From Streptomyces fulvoviolaceus (GTDB taxonomy: Bacteria; Actinomycetota; Actinomycetes; Streptomycetales; Streptomycetaceae), in assembly GCF_000718165.1 (NCBI RefSeq), contig NZ_JOEY01000035.1, forward strand, positions 41,343-105,342: a stretch of DNA of 64,000 bases. Reading direction: 5' to 3'. A program made the translations under genes and the position numbers. The notes beneath the pieces were generated by a model. It did not search any database. It saw only the letters and a list, made by a program, of their open reading frames with translations, and was not told the DNA's origin. Below, piece by piece: positions 15,293-24,365 of this stretch. The first letter of the stretch is position 1. Each line of letters begins with the position of its first letter.

Positions 15293-16776
15293 CTGCGGTC
15301 CTGCGCGTCCGGGGCGTCACCAAGAGCTTCGGCGGGGCTGCCGCGCTCAAGGGTGTGGACCTCGACCTGTACCCCGGTGAGATCCACGCGCTGATGGGCA
15401 TGAACGGCGCCGGCAAGTCGACGCTGGTGCAGGTCCTTTCCGGGGTGCACCAGGCCGACGGCGGCACCGTCGAGGTCAACGGGCGGACCCACTCCGGGCT
15501 GACCGTGCGCAAGGCCCGCCGGCTCGGCATCGCCTGCGTGCCGCAGCGCCGGGAGTTGGCGATGGGGCTGACCGTCGCCGAGAACGTCATGCTCGGCGAC
15601 CTGCCCACCCGGGGCCGTACGGTCCACTGGAAAGCGGTCAAGGAGGGGGCCCGCGCGGCACTTTCCGGCCTCGGCATCGAGATCGACGTGGAGCGCGTCG
15701 CCGGTTCCCTCACCGTGGCCGAACAGACCATGGTCGAGGTGGCCCGCGAGGTCCGCCGCGGCGGCCGGATCCTGATCCTCGACGAGCCGACCGCGTGTCT
15801 GAGCGCCAAGGACGCCAACCGGATTCGTTCCCTGGTGCGGACCCTGCGGGACGACGGGGTCGCCGTCGTCTACATCTCGCACTACATCGACGAGGTCATG
15901 GCCGTCGCCGACCGCCTCACCGTCCTGCGCGACGGGGCGGTGGTGACCAGCGCCCCGGCCACCGAGATGGACCCCGCCTCGCTGGTACGCAGCATGGTCG
16001 GCCGGGACGTCGTCTCGCAGCGCCCCGAGCGGCCCGCCCCGAAGGTCGAGAGCGGCCTCACCGTGCGCGGCCTGAGCCACGGCCGGGCCGTCCAGGACTT
16101 CACCGTCGAGGTACGCAAGGGCGAGATCGTCGCCGTCCTCGGACCCGCGGGGGACGCCCAGTCGCGCCTGTTCGACCTGCTCTCCGGACGGCAGCGCCCG
16201 GACGCCGGCGAGATGGTCGTCGACGCCAGGGCGGTGCCCTTCGGGCGAATCGCCGCCTCGCTCGCCAGCGGTCTGCGCTGCGTCACGGGCGACCGCCGCA
16301 CCCTCGGCCTCGTTCAGGAGCTCTCGCTGGACGAGAACCTGATGCTGGCCGGCGACCGCTTCGCCCGCCGCCGACTGCACCGCCGTGGTGAACTCGCCCG
16401 CCGCGCCGCCCCGTTGCGCAGCAGCTACGGCGTCGTCGCCCTCACCGGCAACCCGCCGGTGGGCGCGCTGTCCGGCGGCAACCAGCAGAAGGTCCTGCTC
16501 GGGAAGTGGCTGGAGACCGAGCCGGTCGCCTGCTTCCTCGAGGACCCCACCAACGGGGTGGACGTCGCGGCCATGGCCGACATCCACAGCCTGGTCGACG
16601 AGCTCGCCTCGCGCGGCGTGGCCGTCCTGCTCGCCTCCTCCTCCGCCGAGGAGGTCATGCGCCTCGCCGACCGTGTCGTCGTCGTCAGCGCCGGCCGCAC
16701 GGTCGCCGAACACGACATCACCGCCATCACCCGCGACGAGCTCGTCGCCACCGCACTCGGAGGTCAGCCCCAGTGA
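15289..16776 (+). CDS. Ribose-type ABC importer, ATP-binding protein (two ABC domains)
   Basis: A 495-residue fused double ATPase of the carbohydrate uptake transporter-2 family (RbsA/XylG type). The first cassette has Walker A GMNGAGKST, signature SLTVAEQTMVEVARE (degenerate LSGGQ) and Walker B RILILDEPTACLS. The second has a degenerate Walker A (GPAGDAQSR), a good signature LSGGNQQKVLLGKWL and Walker B CFLEDPTNGVD. An active first site and degenerate second site are typical of the family. The start is a GTG overlapping the CMD stop, and the permease overlaps the 3' end. Substrates of this class include pentoses and galactose but also purine nucleosides and aromatic or quinate-like compounds, so the cargo is open. 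Confidence 0.92.
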   Translation: MTAVLRVRGVTKSFGGAAALKGVDLDLYPGEIHALMGMNGAGKSTLVQVLSGVHQADGGTVEVNGRTHSGLTVRKARRLGIACVPQRRELAMGLTVAENVMLGDLPTRGRTVHWKAVKEGARAALSGLGIEIDVERVAGSLTVAEQTMVEVAREVRRGGRILILDEPTACLSAKDANRIRSLVRTLRDDGVAVVYISHYIDEVMAVADRLTVLRDGAVVTSAPATEMDPASLVRSMVGRDVVSQRPERPAPKVESGLTVRGLSHGRAVQDFTVEVRKGEIVAVLGPAGDAQSRLFDLLSGRQRPDAGEMVVDARAVPFGRIAASLASGLRCVTGDRRTLGLVQELSLDENLMLAGDRFARRRLHRRGELARRAAPLRSSYGVVALTGNPPVGALSGGNQQKVLLGKWLETEPVACFLEDPTNGVDVAAMADIHSLVDELASRGVAVLLASSSAEEVMRLADRVVVVSAGRTVAEHDITAITRDELVATALGGQPQ

Positions 16777-17789
16777 GCCTCAAGACCCCCTCCGCCGCGC
16801 AGGACGCCGTGGCCCCGCCGTCCGGGCGCACCGCATCCCGTCCCACCCTCCAGAACTTGCTGCGCATCCCGCACGGCGGCCTGATCGTGGTCCTCGTCCT
16901 GGTGGCGCTGTTCACCGCCCTCCAGGCGGACTCCTTCACCAGCTCGCAGAACCTGCTCAACGTGCTGCGGCAGATCAGCGTGACCGCCGTCATCGCGGCC
17001 GGGCTGACCCTGCTGATGACCGCCGGCGGCATGGACTTCTCGATGGGCAGCAACGCCGCCGTCACCGTGTCGGTGGGCGCGACCCTGCTGCACGACGGCC
17101 GGTCCACCCTCGTGACCGTGGTCCTCACCCTCCTGCTGGCCACCCTGATAGGCCTGGTCAACGGCCTGGTCGTGACCTACACCAGGGTCGCCCCCTTCGT
17201 CGCCACCCTCGCCTCCGCGATGCTGCTCGACGGTGTCGCCCTGCTCGTCCTCGACGGCGAGTCGATCACCATCGGCCAGCGCATGTGGGCCCTCGGCAAC
17301 GACAAGGTGCTCGGCATTCCCTACCTGTGCGTCGTCGCGGTCGTCGTGCTCGCCGCGATCGGGCTGGCCATGCGGTTCACCACCTTCGGCCGGGACGCCT
17401 TCGCGATGGGCGGCAACGAGCACGTGGCCCGCCTCAGCGGCATCAACGTCTCCGGACGCAAACTCGCCCTGTACGCCCTCGCCGGCGGCCTCGCCGGTCT
17501 GGCCGGTCTGATGCTGCTGTCCCGGCTCGGTGCCGCCGCCCCCAACACAGGTGGTCTGCAACTCCAGTTGACCGCCGTCGCCGCGGTCGTCATCGGCGGC
17601 ACCTCGCTGGCCGGCGGCCACGGCACCGTCGTAGGAACCGTCCTCGGCGTGGTGCTGCTCGGCGTCGTCGCCAACGCGCTCAACCTGCTGCAGGTCAACA
17701 GCTACTACCAGTTCGTCGTGACCGGCGGAGTGCTGCTCGTCGCGGCGATCATCAACGAGTTCCAGCGCAAGTCCGCGCCGGGCCATTAG
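16773..17789 (+). CDS. Ribose-type ABC importer, permease
   Basis: A 338-residue membrane permease of the RbsC/XylH (BPD_transp_2) family with about 9-10 hydrophobic helices after a ~35-residue cytoplasmic N-terminus. Characteristic segments are TLLMTAGGMDFSMGSNAAVT in the first half and the cytoplasmic coupling region FGRDAFAMGGNEHVARLSGI. A late helix pair is marked by AAVVIGGTSLAGGHGTVVGT. The GTG start at 16773 overlaps the ATPase stop (GTGA). With the ATPase and the lipoprotein at 17939 it makes one complete CUT2-type importer. Confidence 0.92.
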   Translation: MSLKTPSAAQDAVAPPSGRTASRPTLQNLLRIPHGGLIVVLVLVALFTALQADSFTSSQNLLNVLRQISVTAVIAAGLTLLMTAGGMDFSMGSNAAVTVSVGATLLHDGRSTLVTVVLTLLLATLIGLVNGLVVTYTRVAPFVATLASAMLLDGVALLVLDGESITIGQRMWALGNDKVLGIPYLCVVAVVVLAAIGLAMRFTTFGRDAFAMGGNEHVARLSGINVSGRKLALYALAGGLAGLAGLMLLSRLGAAAPNTGGLQLQLTAVAAVVIGGTSLAGGHGTVVGTVLGVVLLGVVANALNLLQVNSYYQFVVTGGVLLVAAIINEFQRKSAPGH

Positions 17790-17938
17790 CGCCGTACGCC
17801 ATGCCGGGTCCCCGGCGCCGTACGCCGCGCCGGGCCGCTGCTGCCGCACGGACACCCGGCGCCCCTCGATCCTCCGCAGCCCCCAGTGCGCCCCCACATC
17901 CGCAACCTTCTCTTCAACGATGCAGGAAAGGCCCACCC

Positions 17939-18901
17939 ATGAAGCCCACCGCCCGCTCCCGCCGCGCCGCCGCGGTCTCGCTCGCCGGCGTCGCCGCCCT
18001 GGTGCTCTCCGGATGCGGCTCCGAGTCCGACGCCGGGGGCGACGTCGACGGCTCGGTCACCCTCGGGTTCGTCAACGGTGCCAACACGCACTTCCACCAG
18101 TGTCTGCTCAAGTCCGTCGAGGAGACGGCCAAGACGGAGAAGGCGACGCTCTACTCCGCCAACTCCAAGCAGGACGCCGGTACGGAGCTGTCCAACATCG
18201 AGGACATGATCGCCCGGAACGTGGACGCGCTGATCGTCCAGACCGTCAATGTCGACGCCCTGGAAGGCGACATAGCCAAGGCCAAGAGCGCCGGCATCCC
18301 GATCTACCTCACCTCCGTCGCCACCTCGGACCTGTCGGACGTCCTGGGCGTCGCCAAGGTCGACCTGAAGCAGGCCGGCGCGCTGGACGCCGGCTGGATC
18401 GAGAAGGACGCCGCCGGCAAGGACGTGAAGGTCGGCATTGTCGCGGGCGCTCCCGGCGCAGCCTCCGACCTGCTGGTGGGCGGCTTCAAGGGAGCCCTGC
18501 CGGCGACCGCCAAGGTGGTGGCGAACCAGCCCGGCATGTTCAACCCGGCCAAGGCGCAGGACGTCGCCGAGAACATGATCCAGGCCCAGCCCGACCTGGA
18601 CTACGCGTTCGTCGCCAACGAGGAGATGGCGTTCGCGGTGCGCAAGGCCTTCGACGCGGCCGGCGCCGAGGACGTCAAGATCGTGACGGTCAACGGCACC
18701 GACGAGGGCCTCGCGGCGGTCACGAGCGGCGAGTTCTCCGCCACCGTCGCGAACTCGGCGATGTCCATCGGGCAGACAGCGGTGAAGAACACGATCGGCC
18801 TGCTCAACAAGGACAAGACGGTTGACAAAATTGCCAACATTCCTCTTGTCTTGGTCACCAAGGACAACGTGAGCGAAGCACCTCAGTACTGCCCGAAGTA
18901 A
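17939..18901 (+). CDS. Ribose-type ABC importer, substrate-binding lipoprotein
   Basis: A 320-residue secreted lipoprotein. An Arg-rich signal peptide and hydrophobic stretch end in the lipobox LSGC (lipidated Cys about residue 23). The mature part is a periplasmic-binding-protein-4 fold (RbsB type): GFVNGANTHFHQCLLKSVEE, NIEDMIARNVDALIVQTVN, AGIPIYLTSV, VGIVAGAPGAASDLLVGGFK and the hinge region DLDYAFVANEEMAFAVRKAF. A 149-bp gap separates it from the permease, common for the more highly expressed binding protein. The binding pocket cannot be read for specificity; the catabolic context leaves a sugar, a glycoside aglycone or an aromatic acid possible. Confidence 0.9.
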   Translation: MKPTARSRRAAAVSLAGVAALVLSGCGSESDAGGDVDGSVTLGFVNGANTHFHQCLLKSVEETAKTEKATLYSANSKQDAGTELSNIEDMIARNVDALIVQTVNVDALEGDIAKAKSAGIPIYLTSVATSDLSDVLGVAKVDLKQAGALDAGWIEKDAAGKDVKVGIVAGAPGAASDLLVGGFKGALPATAKVVANQPGMFNPAKAQDVAENMIQAQPDLDYAFVANEEMAFAVRKAFDAAGAEDVKIVTVNGTDEGLAAVTSGEFSATVANSAMSIGQTAVKNTIGLLNKDKTVDKIANIPLVLVTKDNVSEAPQYCPK

Positions 18902-19009
18902 AGGGCCCCACCGGGAAACGGTGCCTGCCACACCGTGTCCGAGCCGCATTTTGCACCCCCCGCTCCCGGCATGGGCCCGAGCGGGTGGGAGCCCCCGGAG
19001 GAATGAAAC

Positions 19010-19921
19010 ATGGACCGCTTGCTCCTCATGCACAGCTTCGTCACCGTCGCGCAGGTCGGCAGCTTCAGCGGAGCCGCCAAGAAGCTGGGCTCTTCCGGCT
19101 CGCTGGTGTCACGGCACGTCGCCGAACTCGAACGGCAGGTGGGCGTCCGTCTCGTCAACCGCACCGCCCGCTCGGTGAGCCTCACCGAACCGGGCCAGCG
19201 GTACGCCGAATTCGCCGCCCGCATCCTCGACGAGATCGAGGCCGAGGACGCGGGCATAGCCCATCTGCACGACCGGGCCGAAGGCACGCTGAGCATCATC
19301 TGCCCCAAATGGATAGGCAGCCTGGATCTGGGGGACGCCATCGCTGCCTTTTCCGCGGCGCATCCCAAAATTCAGGTCCGTTTCGAACTCGGCGGGATGT
19401 CCGACCGGACCTACGACTTCCTGGACAGCGGATTCGACGTCGCCTTCCACACCCGGGACCTGCGGGACTCCAGCGTCCGTCTGAAGAAGATTTCCTCGCT
19501 GCCGTTCGTCCTGTGCGCGTCGAAGGCGTACATCGACAAGCACGGCGCCCTCGCCCACCCGAACGACCTCGCCACGCACGACTGCCTCGTGCACGTGAAC
19601 GACCCGGTCTGGCGTATCGGTCACGGTCACGCGAGCACCCTGCACAAGATCCGCAACATCGCCTTCTCGTCGAACTCCTACATCGCCCTGCAGAAGGCGG
19701 CCGTCCATGGCCGGGGCATCGCCCTGCTCCCACAGCGCCCGGCCTACGACGACCTCGTCTCCGGTGCCCTCCAGGTCCTGCTCCCCGACCTCGCGGTCCC
19801 CGACCGTCCCTTGTACGCGATCTACGGCCCCGGACACGACACCCCGCGCAAGGTCAGCGTGTTCCTGGACTTCCTCGCCGAGTGGTTCTCGCAGAACCCG
19901 ATTCCCGCGATCCGGCCGTAG
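19010..19921 (+). CDS. LysR family transcriptional regulator
   Basis: A 303-residue LysR protein. The N-terminal helix-turn-helix spans about 2-60 (HSFVTVAQVGSFSGAAKKLG, SLVSRHVAELERQVGVRLV). The C-terminal effector domain has the type-2 periplasmic-binding fold (LSIICPKWIGSLDLGDAIAA, ALQKAAVHGRGIALLP). The ATG at 19010 follows a GGAGGAATGA Shine-Dalgarno region. It sits between the ABC importer and the VOC/aldehyde dehydrogenase genes, all on the same strand, and probably controls one or both flanking transcription units. It resembles the LysR subgroup with a Ser-rich recognition helix that often carries an autoregulatory role. Confidence 0.9.
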   Translation: MDRLLLMHSFVTVAQVGSFSGAAKKLGSSGSLVSRHVAELERQVGVRLVNRTARSVSLTEPGQRYAEFAARILDEIEAEDAGIAHLHDRAEGTLSIICPKWIGSLDLGDAIAAFSAAHPKIQVRFELGGMSDRTYDFLDSGFDVAFHTRDLRDSSVRLKKISSLPFVLCASKAYIDKHGALAHPNDLATHDCLVHVNDPVWRIGHGHASTLHKIRNIAFSSNSYIALQKAAVHGRGIALLPQRPAYDDLVSGALQVLLPDLAVPDRPLYAIYGPGHDTPRKVSVFLDFLAEWFSQNPIPAIRP

Positions 19922-20030
19922 GGCCTGCCTCATTCGCAAGAAACGATTGCGCAGCTCGTAGAGCTCGGGTCATTGAGGCTCTCGTGCCCCGAAACCTACG
20001 CTCACGAGGCGACCCGGAAATGAGGAATCC

Positions 20031-20951
20031 ATGGGAATCCAGAGAATCGAATCGGTCACCTACGGCATCGACGACCTCGGCGAATGCGTCCGGTTCTTCG
20101 GCGACTTCGGACTGTTCCTGGTGGAGAAGAGCGACGAGCACGCGGTGTTCGAGACGCTCACCGGCCAGACCCTCCACCTGGACACCGAGCCGAGCCCGTC
20201 GCTGCCGGCTCCCGTGGAGGGCGGACCCACGCTCCGCGAGGTGGTGTGGGGCGTCGACACGACCGAGGAGCTGCGGCGGCTGGTGGCCGCGGCCGGCAAG
20301 GACCGAGAGGTCCGCGAGAGCGCCGACGGCGTGCACCACACCGTGGACGAGACCGGCTTCGGCGTCGGGCTGACCCTGGCCCGGCCGAAGCCCGCGCCCG
20401 TCACCCCGCGCCTCGCCAACGCGCTGGGCAGCGTGGACCGCTGGAACACCGCCCTGGAGCCGCTGGGGCGGGCCTACCCGCTGCGCATGTGCCACGTGGC
20501 CCTCAACATCCCCAAGCCGGGCAAGGAGGAGGCCGTCGCGTTCTACACGGAGCGCCTCGGCTTCCGGCCCACCGACGTGGTCGAGCCCATGGGCGTCTTC
20601 ATGCAGGCCCCGGGCGACGAGGACCAGCACACGATGCTGCTGTGCCACCGCCCCGACCGGGCCGGCGTGAACCACATCGCCTACGAGGTCCCCGGCTTCG
20701 ACGACGTGATCGAGGGCGGCAACCACATGATCGAGCGGGGCTGGCGGGAGGCCCGCAGGCTCGGCCGCCACACCATCGGCTCGAACGTCTTCCGCTTCCT
20801 GCACGCCCCGTGCGGCGGCCGCGTCGAGTACGCCGCCGACATGGACCGGGTCGACGCCTCCTACGAGACCCGCGTCCACGAAACCACTCCGCCCCACCAC
20901 ATCTGGGCCCTGCGCACCCACCGCGACCAGGAAGCCCCGGCCCAGTCCTGA
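20031..20951 (+). CDS. Two-domain VOC extradiol dioxygenase-like protein
   Basis: A 306-residue protein with two VOC domains (about 3-120 and 150-285). The second has an intact iron triad: His155 (RMCHVALNI), His215 (GVNHIAYEV) and Glu266 (GGRVEYAADM), as in catechol 2,3-dioxygenases. The first domain is more degenerate. It is followed at 20 bp by an aldehyde dehydrogenase and, overlapping, a FAH-family protein. That order mirrors homoprotocatechuate meta-cleavage (dioxygenase, semialdehyde dehydrogenase, decarboxylase/hydrolase). I infer ring cleavage of a catechol to a semialdehyde that the next enzyme oxidises. The substrate is not known, and a non-aromatic VOC function remains possible. 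Confidence 0.82.
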   Translation: MGIQRIESVTYGIDDLGECVRFFGDFGLFLVEKSDEHAVFETLTGQTLHLDTEPSPSLPAPVEGGPTLREVVWGVDTTEELRRLVAAAGKDREVRESADGVHHTVDETGFGVGLTLARPKPAPVTPRLANALGSVDRWNTALEPLGRAYPLRMCHVALNIPKPGKEEAVAFYTERLGFRPTDVVEPMGVFMQAPGDEDQHTMLLCHRPDRAGVNHIAYEVPGFDDVIEGGNHMIERGWREARRLGRHTIGSNVFRFLHAPCGGRVEYAADMDRVDASYETRVHETTPPHHIWALRTHRDQEAPAQS

Positions 20952-20971
20952 CCCTGAGAGGGCACCCACCC

Positions 20972-22420
20972 ATGACCACCGACCACGGCTACCCCGCCGT
21001 CCGCATGTACATCGCGGGCGAGTGGTGCCAGGGCGGATCCGGACAGACCGCCCCGATCGTGAACCCGGCCACCGAGGAGGTGATCGGAGCGGTGCCGCTG
21101 GCCACCCCGGCCGACCTGGACCGGGCCCTCGGCGCCGCCGAGGGAGGCTTCCGCATCTGGCGCGAGACACCGATAGCCGAGCGCACCGAGATCCTGCACA
21201 CCGCCGCCGACCTCCTCACCGAGCGCGCCGTCGAGGTGGGCCGGATCATGACCCTGGAGCAGGGCAAGCCGCTCGCGGAGGCGACCGGCGAGGCCCGCCG
21301 CGTCGCCGACACCCTGCGCTGGCACATCGAGGACGCCCGCCGCGCGTACGGCCGGATCATCCCCTCGGCCCCGGGCACCGTGCTCACCGTGCGCCGCGAA
21401 CCCGTAGGCCCCGTCGCCGCGTTCGTCCCCTGGAACTTCCCGGCGGGCGGCCCGATGCGGAAGATCTCCTCCGCGCTGACGGCAGGCTGCTCCATCGTCA
21501 TCAAGGCCTCCGAGGAGACCCCGGCGACGGCCGCCGCCCTGGTGGCCTGCTTCGCCGACGCGGGCCTGCCCGCCGGTGTCCTGAACCTCGTCTTCGGTGA
21601 ACCGGCCGAGGTCTCCGCACACCTGATCGCATCCCCGGTGATCCGCCTGATCGCCTTCACCGGCTCGGTCCCCGTGGGCAAGCTCCTCGCCGCCGAGGCC
21701 GGCAAGGTCATGAAGCCGTCCCTGATGGAACTGGGCGGCCACGCCCCGGTCATCGTGTGCGCCGACGCCGACCCCGTGCAGGCAGCCCGCAAGGCCGCTC
21801 AGGCGAAGTTCGTCAACGCAGGCCAGGTGTGCACCTCGCCGAGCCGCTTCCTCGTCCACGAGAGCCTGGTCGAGGACTTCACCGCCGAGTTCGTGCAGGC
21901 CGCCGAGGCGGTCGTCGTCGGCGACGGTCTGGAAGAGGGCACGAAGATGGGCCCCCTCGCCAACGAGCGCCGGCTCAAGGCGATGGAACGGCTCACCGCC
22001 GACGCCGTCGCCCGCGGCGCCAAGGTCCTCACCGGCGGCGAACGGCTCGACCGCCCCGGGTACTTCTTCGCGCCGACCGTCCTGACCGACGTACCCGAGG
22101 ACGCGGAACTGCTGCACGAGGAGCCGTTCGGACCGCTCGCCCCCATCGTCCCGTTCACCGACCTCGACGAGGCACTCGCGACCGCGAACGCGCTGCCGTA
22201 CGGCCTCGCCGCCTACGGCTTCACGCGGTCCGCCGCGACCGCCGAGAAGCTCTCGGGCGGGCTGGAGGCCGGCATCCTGTCGATCAACCACTGCGGCGGC
22301 TCCGTCCACGAGGCCCCTTCGGGCGGAGTGAAGGAGAGCGGGTACGGCCGTGAAGGCGGCCCCGAGGCCCTGGACTCCTACCTGATCACCAAGCGCGTCT
22401 CCCATCTGCTGGTGCCATGA
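20972..22420 (+). CDS. NAD(P)-dependent aldehyde dehydrogenase (semialdehyde dehydrogenase type)
   Basis: A 482-residue aldehyde dehydrogenase of family length. The cofactor-binding segment is FVPWNFPAGGPMRKIS. The general-base Glu is in SLMELGGHAPVIV (about 250) and the catalytic Cys in NAGQVCTSPSR (about 285). The C-terminal motif EEPFGPLAPIVPF is present. The sequence resembles succinate-semialdehyde and hydroxymuconic-semialdehyde dehydrogenases. The ATG at 20972 is 20 bp after the VOC gene, and the FAH gene overlaps its stop (ATGA). It probably oxidises the semialdehyde produced by the VOC dioxygenase at 20031, by analogy with HpaE; the substrate is inferred from context. Confidence 0.88.
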   Translation: MTTDHGYPAVRMYIAGEWCQGGSGQTAPIVNPATEEVIGAVPLATPADLDRALGAAEGGFRIWRETPIAERTEILHTAADLLTERAVEVGRIMTLEQGKPLAEATGEARRVADTLRWHIEDARRAYGRIIPSAPGTVLTVRREPVGPVAAFVPWNFPAGGPMRKISSALTAGCSIVIKASEETPATAAALVACFADAGLPAGVLNLVFGEPAEVSAHLIASPVIRLIAFTGSVPVGKLLAAEAGKVMKPSLMELGGHAPVIVCADADPVQAARKAAQAKFVNAGQVCTSPSRFLVHESLVEDFTAEFVQAAEAVVVGDGLEEGTKMGPLANERRLKAMERLTADAVARGAKVLTGGERLDRPGYFFAPTVLTDVPEDAELLHEEPFGPLAPIVPFTDLDEALATANALPYGLAAYGFTRSAATAEKLSGGLEAGILSINHCGGSVHEAPSGGVKESGYGREGGPEALDSYLITKRVSHLLVP

Positions 22421-23187
22421 GGTACACGCGAGTCTCGGTCGGCGGCCGGGCGGTGTGGGGCCGGGTGGGGGAGGAGGACATCGAGCTGCTGTCCGAGTCC
22501 CCGCTGGAGTGCGACCCGGACGTGATCGGCACGGTGGCGCGCGCAACTGCCGTATGGCTGCCGCCTGTTGTGCCGCCCGTGTTCTATGCGGTCGGCTACA
22601 ACTACCCCCGGCACATCGCGCACGCCGGAGCCACCACGCCGGACCGCCCCGAGGTCGGCTACCGCGCCAACAACGCGCTGACCGGGCACGGTTCGCCCAT
22701 CGTCAAGCCGGTCGAGGTCGAGGGCCGCTTCGAGGCCGAGCCCGAACTCGTCGCCGTCATCGGCCGTCCGGTCCGGCACGCCACGTACGAGGAGGCGCGC
22801 AAGTCCGTCTTCGGCTGGACCATCGGCAACGACGTCAGTGCCCGCACCTGGCAGCACCGGGACCGCACGTTCTGGCGCAGCAAGAACAGCGACACCTTCA
22901 AGCCGATGGGGCCCTGGATCGAGACGGACGTCGACGCGCTCGCGCAGACGACCACATTGAGGGTGAACGGCGCGGAGCGGGCCTCATTCCCCACCGGTGA
23001 CATGGTCTACGACCCCTTCGACCACATCGTCGAGATCACCAGGCACATCACCCTGCACCCCGGCGACGTGCTGTGGATGGGCGCCGAGTCGACCTGCCAG
23101 ATCGAGCCCGGCGACACCGTGGACGTCGAGATCAGCGGCATCGGTGTGCTGTCCAACCCCGTACAACTCGAAGGGAATCGAGCATGA
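22417..23187 (+). CDS. Fumarylacetoacetate hydrolase (FAH)-family protein
   Basis: A 256-residue FAH-fold enzyme. The metal-binding region appears as AVGYNYPRHIAH followed by FEAEPELVAVIGRP, where two Glu are ligands. GWTIGNDVSARTWQ supplies the Asp and the catalytic Arg region. A C-terminal FAH_C end (GDVLWMGAESTCQIEPGD, VDVEISGIGVLSNPV) closes the fold. Related enzymes are 2-oxo-hept-3-ene-dioate decarboxylase/isomerase, fumarylpyruvate hydrolase and 2,4-dioxo-acid hydrolases. It is coupled to the aldehyde dehydrogenase (ATGA at 22417) and to the small VOC gene (ATGA at 23184). That coupling supports the third step of the inferred meta-cleavage path. Confidence 0.88.
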   Translation: MRYTRVSVGGRAVWGRVGEEDIELLSESPLECDPDVIGTVARATAVWLPPVVPPVFYAVGYNYPRHIAHAGATTPDRPEVGYRANNALTGHGSPIVKPVEVEGRFEAEPELVAVIGRPVRHATYEEARKSVFGWTIGNDVSARTWQHRDRTFWRSKNSDTFKPMGPWIETDVDALAQTTTLRVNGAERASFPTGDMVYDPFDHIVEITRHITLHPGDVLWMGAESTCQIEPGDTVDVEISGIGVLSNPVQLEGNRA

Positions 23188-23555
23188 GCAAGGAACCCCG
23201 CTACATCCACCACGTCAACTTCCCGACCACGGACCCGGACCGGACCGCCGAGTGGTACACGAAGGTCTTCGGGATGAAGCGGATCATGCCCAAGTCCAAC
23301 ACCCGTGTGGTGCTGATGACCCGCGGCAACTTCGACCTGCACTTCACCCCGGTCGAGGAGATGGAGCGCATGGCGCCCTATCACTTCGCCGTCGAGGTCG
23401 ACGACTGGGACGAGTTCCTGGAGCACCTGGGGGAGCTGGGCATCCGGCACACCCGCCCGATCCAGCGCCCCGAGAACCAGTCGAAGTTCTGCTACATCCA
23501 CGACCCCGACCACACCATGATCGAGCTGGTCTGGCACGGCAAGCGCCCCAACTGA
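23184..23555 (+). CDS. Single-domain VOC (glyoxalase-like) protein
   Basis: A 123-residue single VOC domain. Putative metal residues are His9/His10 (YIHHVNFPT), His65 or so (PYHFAVEVDD) and Glu at the C-terminal strand (HTMIELVWHG). It probably dimerises to form the active site, as glyoxalase-I-like proteins do. The ATG overlaps the FAH stop. Family functions include isomerases, epimerases and ring-cleavage enzymes of monocyclic substrates; nothing in the sequence decides among them. It sits within the array that runs on to the alpha/beta-hydrolase. Confidence 0.82.
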   Translation: MSKEPRYIHHVNFPTTDPDRTAEWYTKVFGMKRIMPKSNTRVVLMTRGNFDLHFTPVEEMERMAPYHFAVEVDDWDEFLEHLGELGIRHTRPIQRPENQSKFCYIHDPDHTMIELVWHGKRPN

Positions 23556-23579
23556 GCCTATACGTACGGGAGTTCACTC

Positions 23580-24365
23580 ATGCCCATTGCCGACTCCGAC
23601 GGCACCTCCATCTACTACGAGCGCCACGGCAGCGGCCCGGCGATCCTGTTCGTGCACGGCAGCGGCGGCCACCACGCCGCCTGGTGGCAGCAAGTGGCCG
23701 CACTGCGCGACGAGTTCACGGTCGTCACGATCGATCTCCGAGGCTTCGGCAAGTCCGACTCGTCGATGCCCGAGTTCGACGGCCAGGACTTCCCCGGTGA
23801 CGTCGTCGCGGTCCTCGACCAGGAGGACCTGACCGACGCGATGCTGGTGGGCCAGTCCATCGGTTCCGTCGCCGCCCTGCGCGCCGGCCTGCTGCGCCCC
23901 GAGCGCGTCGGCTCGGTCGTCCTCGGCCACTCCCTGGGCGGCATCAGCCACCCGGAACTGAAGGAGCTGGCCGCCGCCGACCGTGCCGAGGCAGTCAAAC
24001 TGCCGGTCATCGACCGCCTGTTGACCAAGCAGTTCCAGCAGGACCGCGCCGATCTGACCTTCCTGTTCCAGCAGATGGGCACCTTCAACGTCGCCAAGAT
24101 GCAGGACCTGCGCAACCTCGACACCAACGGGCCCTCCCTGGAGGACATCCAGAACTCGGGCGTCAAGATCGCGTTCCTGGCCGGCGAGAAGGACGCGGTG
24201 CTCAGCGTGAAGACCGTGACCCGCGCCCACGAACTGCTGCCCGGCTCGCACCTGGAGGTCGTCGAGGGCGCCCCGCACTCCATGTACTGGGAGACGCCCC
24301 AGAAGTACAACGCGGCCGTCGCCCACCTGCGCCGCACCCTCACCGCACAGAAGGAAGCCGTATGA
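23580..24365 (+). CDS. Alpha/beta-hydrolase
   Basis: A 261-residue alpha/beta-hydrolase. The oxyanion-hole motif is LFVHGSGGHHAAW (about 25-37) and the nucleophile elbow is GQSIGS (Ser near 97). The acid is in LAGEKDAVLS (about 205) and the catalytic His in EGAPHSMYWE (about 233). It resembles meta-cleavage-product C-C hydrolases and carboxyl-esterases such as 3-oxoadipate enol-lactonase. An MCP-hydrolase role would fit the two-domain VOC dioxygenase at 20031 but would compete with the aldehyde-dehydrogenase branch. The ATG at 23580 is 24 bp after the VOC stop, and the next gene overlaps by ATGA. Confidence 0.87.
   Translation: MPIADSDGTSIYYERHGSGPAILFVHGSGGHHAAWWQQVAALRDEFTVVTIDLRGFGKSDSSMPEFDGQDFPGDVVAVLDQEDLTDAMLVGQSIGSVAALRAGLLRPERVGSVVLGHSLGGISHPELKELAAADRAEAVKLPVIDRLLTKQFQQDRADLTFLFQQMGTFNVAKMQDLRNLDTNGPSLEDIQNSGVKIAFLAGEKDAVLSVKTVTRAHELLPGSHLEVVEGAPHSMYWETPQKYNAAVAHLRRTLTAQKEAV

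Noticed and set aside
18821..18840. GntR-like site GTTGACAAAATTGCCAACAT inside the binding-protein gene
   Set aside because: Only a partial palindrome, near the end of a coding region and explained by the protein sequence; no promoter is expected there.
20861..22546. Minus-strand open frame opposite the aldehyde dehydrogenase
   Set aside because: Antisense of a catalytically complete aldehyde dehydrogenase; Gly/Asp-rich with no motifs.
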